Assembly: GCA_003220935.1 (NCBI GenBank)
Contig: QHTT01000072.1
Location: forward strand, 1-64,000
Reading direction: 5' to 3'
Source of the DNA: Gemmatimonadota bacterium
GTDB taxonomy: Bacteria > Gemmatimonadota > Gemmatimonadetes > Gemmatimonadales > GWC2-71-9
Length of the DNA: 64,000 nucleotides
Shown: in pieces, positions 28,479 to 36,515 of the stretch
Layout: each line of letters starts with the position of its first letter
Numbering within the stretch: position 1 is the first letter of the stretch
Position numbers and translations under genes: made by a program
The notes under the pieces: generated by a model
Seen by the model: the letters and a program-made list of their open reading frames with translations, nothing else
Databases searched by the model: none
Told to the model about the DNA's origin: nothing

Positions 28479-29619
28479 GGTTGCGCCGCACCTGCGCGAT
28501 GGTGGCGATACGCTGCTCGGCGAGCCGGTCCGCCGCCTGGTAGCTCGGGATCCGTTCCTCCCGCGCGATCTCGAACACGCGTAGGATCGTGTCGTAGATC
28601 TCCCCGGCTTTGTTGCGCGCCCGCTCCGGCGACCAGCCGTGCAGCTCAGCGTTCACGTTGATCAACCCGCCGCCGTTGATCACGTAATCGGGAGCGTACG
28701 TGACGTGCCGCTCTTCGAGCAGATCGCCATGGCGGTCCTCGGCCAGCTGGTTGTTGGCGCCGCCCGCCACGATCTCCACCCGGAGCCGCCGGATCGTGTC
28801 GTCGTTGATCACCGCGCCGAGCGCGCAGGGAGCGAAGATGTCGGCGCGCACGTCGTAGATCTCGCTCGTCGCTACCGCCGTCGCCCCGCATTCCTCCACC
28901 ACGCGCCGCACCCGCTGGGGGTCGATGTCCGTGCATACGATGTGCGCGCCTTCCGCGTGCAGCAGCTTCGCCAGGTGGTACCCGACGCTGCCGCATCCCT
29001 GCAGCGCCACCGTCTTCCCCGTAAGACGGTCCGATCCGGAGCGGTAGTGGACGCACGCCTTCATGCCCCGGTACACTCCGTACGCCGTGACCGGCGACGG
29101 ATCGCCCGACTTGCCGATCAGGCCGGTCACATGGTTCGTCTCCGCCTTGATGTACTCCATGTCCGAGGTCGACGTGCCGACGTCCTCGGCCGTGATGTAG
29201 CGGCCCCCGAGCGACTCCACATGCCGGCCGTGCGCCCGAAACAGCGCCTCCCGCCGCGTGGTGCGGTTGTCGCCGAGGATCACGCTCTTGCCACCGCCCA
29301 GATTCAGCCCGGCCACCGCGGCCTTGTAGGTCATGCCGCGCGCCAGCCGGAGGCAGTCGACCAGGGCCTCCTCGTCGGTGCGGTAGCTCCAGAACCGCGT
29401 GCCGCCGAGCGCGGGGCCAAGCACCGTGGAATGGATGGCGATGATGCCGCGGTAGCCGCAGGACGGCTCGTGGTACACGCTCACCTGCTCGTGGTCGTGC
29501 TCGGCGAGCAGGGAGAAGAGCGCGAGCGCACCAGCGGCCCCGGGCTCACGCCCGGAGCTAGGCTTCAGGATAGAGGCCGCGGGCGATGACGATCCGCTGG
29601 ATTTCGCTGGTGCCTTCAT
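28471..29619 (-). CDS. Glu/Leu/Phe/Val dehydrogenase (leucine-dehydrogenase type) with an extended N-terminus
   Basis: Oxidatively deaminates a branched-chain or aromatic amino acid with NAD. The catalytic lysine motif is NLGGGKSVILGD, and the nucleotide fold shows LQGCGSVGYHLAKLL with acidic TDID favouring NAD. Homology to leucine dehydrogenases begins at LFSLLAEHDHEQV, about residue 34. The only ordinary in-frame start is the ATG at 29619, which overlaps the acyl-CoA dehydrogenase by 62 bases and reads through a CCGGGC/GCCCGG hairpin. The first 33 residues (Ala/Ser/Pro-rich) therefore look non-native. Substrate assignment to leucine is likely but not certain. Confidence 0.85.
   Translation of the reverse strand: MKAPAKSSGSSSPAASILKPSSGREPGAAGALALFSLLAEHDHEQVSVYHEPSCGYRGIIAIHSTVLGPALGGTRFWSYRTDEEALVDCLRLARGMTYKAAVAGLNLGGGKSVILGDNRTTRREALFRAHGRHVESLGGRYITAEDVGTSTSDMEYIKAETNHVTGLIGKSGDPSPVTAYGVYRGMKACVHYRSGSDRLTGKTVALQGCGSVGYHLAKLLHAEGAHIVCTDIDPQRVRRVVEECGATAVATSEIYDVRADIFAPCALGAVINDDTIRRLRVEIVAGGANNQLAEDRHGDLLEERHVTYAPDYVINGGGLINVNAELHGWSPERARNKAGEIYDTILRVFEIAREERIPSYQAADRLAEQRIATIAQVRRNHV
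29540..29555. repeat. Single hairpin of the CCCGGGC type at the start of the amino-acid dehydrogenase
   Basis: A 6-base stem CCGGGC/GCCCGG with loop TCAC lies two bases from the acyl-CoA dehydrogenase stop. It is the same hairpin type as in the multi-hairpin elements at 10109 and 57989, but without the GGCTCGGC spacer. Confidence 0.5.
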
Positions 29620-30727
29620 AGATCTCGGTCACCTTCGCGTCGCGAAACAGTTTCTCGACGGGGAAGTCCCGCATGTAGCCGTACCCCCCGAACAGCTGCA
29701 CCGCCTGAGTCGTGACCCACATGGCGGTCTCGGAGGCGAACAGCTTGGCCATACTCGCCTGCGTCGTGATCTCCTCGCCCCGGTCCCTGCGCGCCGCCGC
29801 CGCGTGGCCCAGGGCGCGAGCCGCCTCGACCCGGGTGGCCATGTCGGCGAGCTTGAACTGCACCGCCTCGAATTCCCGCAGCGCTTGCCCGAACTGCTTG
29901 CGCTCGGTGCAGTAGGCAACCGAGTGCTCCAGCGCCCGCCGCGCGATTCCTACCGCCTGGATCGCGATGCCGAGCCGCCCTACGTCCAGCCCTTCCATCG
30001 CGTAGACGAACCCCTGTCCCTCCTCACCCAGGAGGTGCTCCACCGGGAGCCGGACGTCCTCGAGCGTGATCGCGGTCGTGTTGGAGGCCCGCAAGCCCAG
30101 CTTATCCTCCGGCTTCCCCGGACGATAACCCGCGACATCGGTCGGCACAATGAACGTGGAGATTCCCTTCGCGCCGCGTCGCGCCTCGGGTCGATCGGTG
30201 CGGGCCATGACCATCATCACATCCGCCGTGCCGCCGTTGGTGGCCCACGCCTTGGTGCCCGAGAGCACCCAGTGATGTCCCGACCGCAACGCCCGCGCGG
30301 AGAGCGACGCGGCGTCCGAGCCCGAGTCAGGCTCGGAGAGGGCGAACCCTGCCAGCAGCTCGCCGCGCGCCATCGGCTTGAGCCACCGCTCCTTCTGCGC
30401 GGGGCTGCCGTGCCGCAGCAGCATCGTCGTGGGGATGGCGTTGTGAATCGCGACCGAGACCGCGATGCTCGCGTCGGCCGCCGCGAGCTCCTCGAGCGCG
30501 AGCAGGTAGGTGAGCGTGTCGAGCCCCATCCCGTCGTAATCTTCGGGCGTGCCCATGCCGAGGAAGCCGAGCTTGCCCAGCTCGTCGATCACGTCGCGCG
30601 GGAAGTGCGCGCTGCGATCCCACTCCGCGGCGTGCGGCTCGATCTTGGTGCGTGCGAACTCGCGCGCCAGATCCACGATCTGGCGCTGCATCTCGGTGAG
30701 GCCCGTGGCCTCAATCGCGATAGACAT
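29558..30727 (-). CDS. Acyl-CoA dehydrogenase (short-chain/butyryl type)
   Basis: FAD enzyme catalysing the first step of beta-oxidation. The 389-residue protein has the substrate-binding signature [15 protein letters not shown], the FAD motif [20 protein letters not shown], and the catalytic glutamate in [11 protein letters not shown]. Sequence length and the catalytic Glu position agree with butyryl- or isovaleryl-type enzymes; the chain length is not certain. ATG 30727 overlaps the hydroxybutyryl-CoA dehydrogenase by 17 bases. With hbd and the thiolase it makes a three-enzyme beta-oxidation set, and the amino-acid dehydrogenase next door suggests branched-chain amino-acid breakdown. Confidence 0.93.
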   Translation of the reverse strand: MSIAIEATGLTEMQRQIVDLAREFARTKIEPHAAEWDRSAHFPRDVIDELGKLGFLGMGTPEDYDGMGLDTLTYLLALEELAAADASIAVSVAIHNAIPTTMLLRHGSPAQKERWLKPMARGELLAGFALSEPDSGSDAASLSARALRSGHHWVLSGTKAWATNGGTADVMMVMARTDRPEARRGAKGISTFIVPTDVAGYRPGKPEDKLGLRASNTTAITLEDVRLPVEHLLGEEGQGFVYAMEGLDVGRLGIAIQAVGIARRALEHSVAYCTERKQFGQALREFEAVQFKLADMATRVEAARALGHAAAARRDRGEEITTQASMAKLFASETAMWVTTQAVQLFGGYGYMRDFPVEKLFRDAKVTEIYEGTSEIQRIVIARGLYPEA

Positions 30728-31559
30728 AGAAACCCCGGCCGGTCTTCCGACCCAGGCGCCCCGCCGCAACCATCTTTCGCAACAGCGGCGCCGGCCGGTA
30801 CTTGTCGTCCCCGAGGTCGCGCTGCAGCACCTCGAGGATCGCCAGGCACACGTCCAGCCCGATCAGATCGGCGAGGGCGAGCGGCCCGAGCGGGTGGTTC
30901 ATGCCGAGCTTCATCACAGTGTCCACTGCCTCCGGCGTCGCGACGCCCTCCATGACGCAGTAGACTGCCTCGTTGATCATGGGCAGCAGGACGCGATTGG
31001 AGACGAACCCCGGCGAATCGTTCACCACGACGGGAGTCTTGTGCAACGCCTCCACAATCTCCACAACCTTCACAACCGTCTCATCCGCCGTCTCGAGGCC
31101 ACGGATCACCTCGACCAGTGGCATCACGGGCACCGGGTTCATGAAATGCATCCCGATCACCTGGGCGGGGCGCTTGGTCTGCGCGGCGATCGTGGAGACG
31201 GAAATCGACGACGTATTGCTGGCCAGCACGGCCGCGGGCGGCGCCAACCGGTCGAGCTCGCGGAAGATCTTGAACTTGGTCTCCGACTGCTCGGTCGCGG
31301 CTTCCACCACGAGCTCGACATCCGCCACGGCAGCGAGACTGGGCGAGGTCCGGATGCGGGCCAGCGCGGCGTCGCGTTGCTCCGCGCTGACAGTTCCCTT
31401 CTTCACCTGGCGCTCGAAGTTCGTGCGGATGGTGGCGAGCACCCGCTCGAGCAGCCCGGGGGCCACGTCGATCAGCGCGGTGTCCCACCCGTGCAGCGCG
31501 AACACGTGCGCGATGCCGTTGCCCATCGTCCCGGCGCCGACCACCGCGACCCGGCTCAA
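30711..31559 (-). CDS. hbd: 3-hydroxybutyryl-CoA (3-hydroxyacyl-CoA) dehydrogenase
   Basis: A 282-residue NAD-dependent enzyme, the family's usual length without a fused hydratase. The Rossmann motif is [16 protein letters not shown], followed by [30 protein letters not shown] and the catalytic-domain motif [19 protein letters not shown]. The start is a TTG at 31559 that overlaps the stop of the CPBP gene as TTGA; no ATG is available near the start of homology. A stretch near 31050-31080 encodes [11 protein letters not shown] from short GGTTGTG-like repeats. Confidence 0.93.
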   Translation of the reverse strand: MSRVAVVGAGTMGNGIAHVFALHGWDTALIDVAPGLLERVLATIRTNFERQVKKGTVSAEQRDAALARIRTSPSLAAVADVELVVEAATEQSETKFKIFRELDRLAPPAAVLASNTSSISVSTIAAQTKRPAQVIGMHFMNPVPVMPLVEVIRGLETADETVVKVVEIVEALHKTPVVVNDSPGFVSNRVLLPMINEAVYCVMEGVATPEAVDTVMKLGMNHPLGPLALADLIGLDVCLAILEVLQRDLGDDKYRPAPLLRKMVAAGRLGRKTGRGFYVYRD

Positions 31560-32419
31560 GCGAGCCAGTCCTTGGGCTGCTTGAACCGGCTGCCGATGAC
31601 GGCCAGCGTCCCGGTGCACAGCACGATCGTGGCGACGACCCCGCCTTCCGGCCCGAACGCGCCGCCGTCCACCCAGACGCGCGTGCCGGGGTGGTACTCG
31701 ACCGCCGGCACCTGAAAGGTGTAGCCGCTCACCGGTGCGTCGAACAGCAGCGCCAGACCGGCGTTCCAGCCGAAGTGGAGCCCCCAGGCGAGCGCCATGC
31801 CGCCGGGGGAAAAGAACGCGAAGGACAGCCAGATCGCGGCGAGCGCGACGTTCACCGTGCTCAAGAACCCCGCGTGCGGGTTCCGCGCATGCGCGATACC
31901 GAAGCCGAGGGCGAGGACCAGCATCGCCGCGACCGGGCCGAGCGCATCGGCGAGCAGGCGCAGCGGGAGGCCGCGGAACGTGAGCTCTTCCCACAGGGCT
32001 GCCAAGATCAACGCGCAACCGAGCGGTGCGGCTTGCGCCGCCCAGCGGGACCAGTCGGGGGTGAGCTGCACGCGCGCTCCGCTGCCGAGGAACGCGAGCG
32101 CGATCGCGAGCGCCGCCATCACGGCGCCCAGCGTCGCCCCGTTAACGAGTCGGTGCGTCATCCCATCCGTCGTGTGCCAGCCGAGCTGGTCCCAGGAGCG
32201 TTTCGCGAGCCGCACGCCGACGAGCCAAGTGGCGAACCCGAAGGAGAGTCCCAGACTGAGGGCGTTCACCGCCAGGGACCAGGGCGAGGGCTCCGCCACC
32301 CGAATGAACCGCAGCAGGAGGAGCGAGCCCCCGAAACCGACCAGCGCGAAGACCGTGACCCCCGCCAGGGCCAGGCCCAGGCGCCGCAGCCGGTCCTGAA
32401 ACGAAACGCGCGCCGTCAT
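31556..32419 (-). CDS. CPBP-family intramembrane metalloprotease
   Basis: A 287-residue integral membrane protein of about eight segments, with the CPBP (Abi/CAAX protease-like) motifs: the glutamate pair in [11 protein letters not shown], the His motif [10 protein letters not shown], and HFGWNAG further on. Bacterial members are often linked to bacteriocin immunity or membrane-protein processing; the substrate here is unknown. ATGA overlap with bioY upstream and TTGA overlap with hbd downstream place it inside the beta-oxidation group. Confidence 0.87.
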   Translation of the reverse strand: MTARVSFQDRLRRLGLALAGVTVFALVGFGGSLLLLRFIRVAEPSPWSLAVNALSLGLSFGFATWLVGVRLAKRSWDQLGWHTTDGMTHRLVNGATLGAVMAALAIALAFLGSGARVQLTPDWSRWAAQAAPLGCALILAALWEELTFRGLPLRLLADALGPVAAMLVLALGFGIAHARNPHAGFLSTVNVALAAIWLSFAFFSPGGMALAWGLHFGWNAGLALLFDAPVSGYTFQVPAVEYHPGTRVWVDGGAFGPEGGVVATIVLCTGTLAVIGSRFKQPKDWLA

Positions 32420-32979
32420 AGGCGCGCGCGGAGGGGACTCACGGTGGGTCGCAACACCAGCAGCGCGATGCCCAGCTTCAGCAGATCGCCGATCACGAAC
32501 GGCAGGGTCCCAAGTCGCAGAGCGCTCGCGGCACTGCCCGTCAGGATCAGCAGTTGTGCCAGGCCGCCCAAGTGGATGAGCGCGAGTCCTGTGAGCAACC
32601 CGAGCGCCAAGCGCCCCCAGCGCCGCCCATCTCCCCCGAGCCTCCCGACAGCGAACGCCGCGACGGGGTAGGCGAGCAGGTAGCCGCCGGTCGGTCCGAT
32701 GAGCCGGGCGAGCCCGGGGAGGCCGTACGGCGTGAACACCGGCAGCCCGGCCGCGCCCAGCGCCAGATACAGAATCATGCTCGCCGCACCCAGCGCGGGC
32801 CCGAGTAGACCACCGACGAGCAGCACCGCGAGCGGCTGCAGCGTCAGCGGCACCGGCGTGCCGGGAAGTGGAATCGAGACCTGCGCCGCGACCGCGACGA
32901 GGGCGGCACCCAGGATGATGGCGCCGGCGCGGCGCAGCGTGAGCGGTTGAGCGGCGAGCACGGCTGACGACACCGGCAT
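32416..32979 (-). CDS. bioY: Biotin transporter substrate-binding component BioY
   Basis: A 187-residue membrane protein of about six helices, the S component of an ECF-type biotin importer. The conserved VSIPLPGTPVPLTLQPLAVLL and GLPGLARLIGPTGGYLLAYP motifs are diagnostic for BioY. No energy-coupling partners (BioM, BioN) are nearby, so it may work with a shared ECF module or alone, as some BioY do. ATG 32979 shares one base with the thiolase stop (TGATG). Confidence 0.93.
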   Translation of the reverse strand: MPVSSAVLAAQPLTLRRAGAIILGAALVAVAAQVSIPLPGTPVPLTLQPLAVLLVGGLLGPALGAASMILYLALGAAGLPVFTPYGLPGLARLIGPTGGYLLAYPVAAFAVGRLGGDGRRWGRLALGLLTGLALIHLGGLAQLLILTGSAASALRLGTLPFVIGDLLKLGIALLVLRPTVSPLRARL

Positions 32980-34169
32980 CAGAGCATCTCCACGCTGAGG
33001 GCCACTGCGTTGCCGCCGCCCAAGCAGAGGGTGGCGAGTCCGGTCGTCTGGTGCCGGTCCTTGAGGGCGTACAGCAAGGTCGTGAGCACGCGCGCGCCGG
33101 AGGCGCCGATCGGGTGGCCTAACGCGATCGCGCCCCCGTTTACGTTCACGCGGTCCCAATCCCACCCCAGGGCGCGCCCGTCGGCGAGCGCCTGGACCGC
33201 GAACGCTTCGTTGGCCTCGATCAGGTCGTAGTCCGAGATCTGCGTCTTCGCCTTCGCCATCAAGTTTTGGACCGCGACGATAGGCGCGAAGAAGAGGTCC
33301 TTCGGCTCCCCACCGCCCGTGGCGTAGGCGGTGACGCGCGCGAGGGGCGTGAGCCCATGCGCCTTGGCGAACGCGAGCGACGTCACCACCAGGGCGCTCG
33401 CGCCGTCGTTCAACCCCGGCGCATTCCCGGGCGTCACCGTGCCGTCCTTCTCGAACGACGGCTTGAGCGCGGCCAGTGCTTCGAGCGTCGTGTCGGCGCG
33501 GGGGCATTCGTCCTTGTCGATCACGGTCGGACCCTTATTTCCCGGAATCTCGACGGGCACCGTCTCCGCCTTGAACCGGCACGCCGCCATCGCAGCCACG
33601 GCCTTGTGATGACTCGCGAGTGCGAACGCGTCCTGGTCCGTGCGCGACACGCCTGCCTTCTTCGCAGTGTACTCAGCCAGGTTTCCCATGTGGGTGTTCG
33701 AGAAGGAGTCCCACAAGCCGTCGTGGATCATGCCGTCCACGAGCTGGCTATCGCCCGCCTTGATCCCGCCCCGCATGCCGTAAACGTAGTGCGGCGCGTT
33801 GGACATCGACTCCATTCCGCCGGCGACCACGCACTGCTCGTCGCCGGCCTTGATCGCCTGAGCGGCGAGCATTACGGCCTTGAGGCCCGAGCCGCAAACC
33901 TTGTTGATGGTGACCGAGGGGATTGTGCCGGGCAGCCCAGCGTGGATCGCCGCCTGGCGCGCCGGTGCCTGGCCCACGCCGCCCTGCAGCACGTTCCCGA
34001 GGATCACTTCGTCCACGCGGGCGGCGTCGATCCCGGCGCGTCGCACGGCCTCGCGGATCACGAGGGCGCCGAGCCGTGGGGCCGGGAGCGGCGACAGCCC
34101 GCCCAGGTACTTGCCGACCGGCGTGCGGCAGGCGCTCACGATGACGGGCGTGACTTGATCGGTGTTCAT
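32979..34169 (-). CDS. Acetyl-CoA acetyltransferase (thiolase)
   Basis: A 396-residue thiolase that cleaves or forms beta-ketoacyl-CoA. The acyl-accepting Cys is in INKVCGSGLKAVML, the active-site His in GGAIALGHPIGASG, and the second Cys in ATLCLGGGNAVAL. It heads the beta-oxidation group (thiolase, hbd, acyl-CoA dehydrogenase) and lies 27 bases downstream of thrS. Confidence 0.95.
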   Translation of the reverse strand: MNTDQVTPVIVSACRTPVGKYLGGLSPLPAPRLGALVIREAVRRAGIDAARVDEVILGNVLQGGVGQAPARQAAIHAGLPGTIPSVTINKVCGSGLKAVMLAAQAIKAGDEQCVVAGGMESMSNAPHYVYGMRGGIKAGDSQLVDGMIHDGLWDSFSNTHMGNLAEYTAKKAGVSRTDQDAFALASHHKAVAAMAACRFKAETVPVEIPGNKGPTVIDKDECPRADTTLEALAALKPSFEKDGTVTPGNAPGLNDGASALVVTSLAFAKAHGLTPLARVTAYATGGGEPKDLFFAPIVAVQNLMAKAKTQISDYDLIEANEAFAVQALADGRALGWDWDRVNVNGGAIALGHPIGASGARVLTTLLYALKDRHQTTGLATLCLGGGNAVALSVEML

Positions 34170-34196
34170 GGCGACCCTGGTCCCTCCTTCGTCAAA

Positions 34197-36152
34197 TTAA
34201 CGAATCGCCGGCACGAGCGCTCTCGTCTGGAGCTCTTCTGACAGGCGCGCGACGAACTGGGCGACCGGCAGCACGACCTGTTTCTGCCCCGCCCCCCGTA
34301 CCCGCACCGCGACCGTCCCGGCATCCGCCTCCCGCTGCCCCACGACCGCCATATACGGCACCTTGTGCGTCTCGCCGTCGCGGATCTTGTAGTTCAGCGT
34401 CTCGTTGCGCTCGTCCACGTGCGCACGGAGGCCTGCGGCCGCGATCTGCTGTTGCACAGCGCGTGCCGCGGGAATCTGGGCGTCCGAGATCGGCAGCACC
34501 CGTACCTGCTCGGGGGCGAGCCACAGCGGAAACGCTCCGGCGAAGTGCTCGATCAGAAAGCCGCAGAACCGCTCCAGCGTGCCGTAGATCGCGCGGTGGA
34601 TCATCACCGGGCGGTGCGGCCTGTTGTCCTCGCCCGCGTACTCGAGCTGGAAGCGTTCGGGCTGTTCGAAGTCGAGCTGGATCGTCGCACCCTGCCACTC
34701 CCGGCCGATGGCGTCGTTGAACTTGACGTCGATCTTTGGTCCGTAGAACGCGCCGCCGCCCTGATCGATGCGGTAGGTAGCGCCGCGGTGCTTGAGCGCC
34801 TGCTCGAGCGCCCGCTCTGCCTGATCCCAGGTCGCATCCGTGCCGAGCTTCTTCTCGGGGCGGGTCGCGAGGTCGAGCCGGTAGGACAGCCCGAATGTCT
34901 TGCCGAGCACCAACTCGACAATGTCGAGCAGCTGAAAGATCTCTTGCTCGATCTGGTCCTCGCGCAGGAAGATGTGCGCGTCGTCCATCGTGAGCCCGCG
35001 CACCCGCAGCATCCCGTGCAAGGTCCCCGAGCGCTCGTTGCGATACACGTTGGCGATCTCCGCGAGGCGAATCGGCAGGTCGCGGTAGCTGCGCTGCTGC
35101 GCGGCGTAGATCAGGATGTGCATCGGGCAGTTCATCGGCTTCACCCGGTAGTGCACGCCCTCCCCCTCGCCTTCGCCCGCGGCCATGGGCGGGAACTGGT
35201 TCGCCGCGTACAGCGGCAGATGCCCCGAGCGCAAGAACAGCTCTTCGCGCGTCAGGTTGGGCGTGTACACGAGCTGGTAGCCGCGCTCGAGGATCACGTC
35301 CTCGATGAAGCGCCGCAGCTGGAACTGCATCATCGCGCCCTTGGGGTGCCAGAAGATCAGCCCCGGTCCGACGTCCTCCTGGATCGAGAACAGGTCGAGC
35401 TGCCGGCCCAGCAGGCGGTGGTCGCGCTTCTTCGCCTCCTCGAGGCGCCGCAGGTACGCCTCGAGGTCGTCCTTGGTGAACCACGCCGTCCCGTAGATGC
35501 GCTGCAGCATCTGGCGGCGCTCGTCGCCGCGCCAGTAGGCGCCCGCCGCGTGCAGCAGCTTGAAGTGTTTGATCTTCCCCGTGCTCGCGACGTGGGGCCC
35601 GCGGCACAGGTCGACGAACGGGCCGTCGGTATAGACGGAGATCACCTCGTTCGGGCCCAGGTCCTCGATGCGCTCGAGCTTGAGCGGGTCGTCGGCGAAG
35701 CGGCGCTTCGCCTCCGCCCGGTCTACCTCCTCGCGTACAAAGGGGTAGTCGGCCCGTACCACCTCGTGCATCTTGGCCTCGATCCGCTCCAGATCCTCGG
35801 GCGTGAACGGTGTCGGCACCTCGAAGTCGTAGTAGAAGCCGTCCTCGATGGGAGGCCCGAACCCGATCTTCGCGTGGGGGAAGAGCTGGCGCACCGCCGT
35901 GGCGAGCACGTGGGCGGAGGAGTGGCGCAGCACGTCGAGCGCCTGCCGGTCGCGCTCGGTGAGGATCGCGACCGTGACGCCGTCGGGGAGGCGGCGCGTG
36001 AGGTCCCAGACCTGGCCGTCCACGCGCGCCGCCACGGCGGCCTTGGCGAGGCCCGGGCCGATCGCCTGCGCGAGGTCGGCGCCGGTCGCGCCCACGGGCA
36101 ACCGTTTCTCGCTCCCGTCGGGGAGCGTGACGCGGACTTCGGCAGCGGCCAT
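34197..36152 (-). CDS. thrS: Threonyl-tRNA synthetase
   Basis: A 651-residue class II synthetase with the full domain set: N-terminal TGS domain (LPDGSEKRLPVGATGADLAQ), the editing domain with HSSAHVLATAV, the catalytic core with motif 2 and the zinc ligands (LKPMNCPMHILIY-type region is present), and the C-terminal anticodon-binding domain. The ATG at 36152 gives the canonical N-terminus. It follows a 53-residue membrane protein by four bases and precedes the thiolase by 27 bases, and appears to be an early gene of the long minus-strand run. Confidence 0.97.
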   Translation of the reverse strand: MAAAEVRVTLPDGSEKRLPVGATGADLAQAIGPGLAKAAVAARVDGQVWDLTRRLPDGVTVAILTERDRQALDVLRHSSAHVLATAVRQLFPHAKIGFGPPIEDGFYYDFEVPTPFTPEDLERIEAKMHEVVRADYPFVREEVDRAEAKRRFADDPLKLERIEDLGPNEVISVYTDGPFVDLCRGPHVASTGKIKHFKLLHAAGAYWRGDERRQMLQRIYGTAWFTKDDLEAYLRRLEEAKKRDHRLLGRQLDLFSIQEDVGPGLIFWHPKGAMMQFQLRRFIEDVILERGYQLVYTPNLTREELFLRSGHLPLYAANQFPPMAAGEGEGEGVHYRVKPMNCPMHILIYAAQQRSYRDLPIRLAEIANVYRNERSGTLHGMLRVRGLTMDDAHIFLREDQIEQEIFQLLDIVELVLGKTFGLSYRLDLATRPEKKLGTDATWDQAERALEQALKHRGATYRIDQGGGAFYGPKIDVKFNDAIGREWQGATIQLDFEQPERFQLEYAGEDNRPHRPVMIHRAIYGTLERFCGFLIEHFAGAFPLWLAPEQVRVLPISDAQIPAARAVQQQIAAAGLRAHVDERNETLNYKIRDGETHKVPYMAVVGQREADAGTVAVRVRGAGQKQVVLPVAQFVARLSEELQTRALVPAIR

Positions 36153-36156
36153 CGAA

Positions 36157-36318
36157 TCAGTTCGGAGGCTGGTCAGCCGGCGCAGTCGGGGAGGCCGTGA
36201 GCGGCGGGAGCGTGCGGGCGTCGCGGAAGTACAGCGCGACGGCGAGCACGATCAGCGCGCCGATCGCAAGCCAGCGCACGATGCGACTCGTGGGTAAGAC
36301 GTTGGATTCGTCGGCCAT
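36157..36318 (-). CDS. 53-residue single-pass membrane microprotein upstream of thrS
   Basis: A short reading frame from ATG 36318 to TGA 36157 gives a 53-residue protein. A polar N-terminus (MADESNVLPTSR) is followed by one strong membrane helix (about 15-31, VRWLAIGALIVLAVALY) and a Pro/Ala-rich tail ending PADQPPN. Its stop lies four bases before the thrS ATG, so co-transcription is likely. No Shine-Dalgarno sequence is seen. I do not recognise a family. The plausible topology and tight spacing argue for a real gene. Confidence 0.55.
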   Translation of the reverse strand: MADESNVLPTSRIVRWLAIGALIVLAVALYFRDARTLPPLTASPTAPADQPPN

Positions 36319-36374
36319 GGGGGATATTCTAGTGTGGCGGCGGACGGGCGGACAGGCGGGCCCGATGCTGTTCG

Positions 36375-36465
36375 CATCCTGAAGGATGGGCTCGGCACGG
36401 CGCTGTGCTGAAGCACATCCCCGTCCTTCGGGACAGTGTCCCGCCGAGCCCAGGCTTCAGCCTGG
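36375..36465. repeat. Multi-hairpin palindromic element, copy 2 (valS leader)
   Basis: Four hairpins in 91 bases: CATCC-TGAA-GGATG, TGTGC-TGAA-GCACA, GTCC-TTCG-GGAC and CCAGGC-TTCA-GCCTGG. The first is followed by GGCTCGGC and the last preceded by GCCGAGCC, which are themselves complementary, so the whole element can close into one folded unit. It lies in the divergent region between the thrS-side genes and valS, ending 50 bases before the valS ATG. Confidence 0.8.
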
Positions 36466-36515
36466 GAACCTCCGAGCGGAACCCGCTACATCAGAACTCT
36501 CTACATTATTAAGGA

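Noticed and set aside
36375..36515. T-box riboswitch before valS
   Set aside because: No specifier loop, AG-bulge or T-box consensus; the hairpins match the dispersed repeat family instead.
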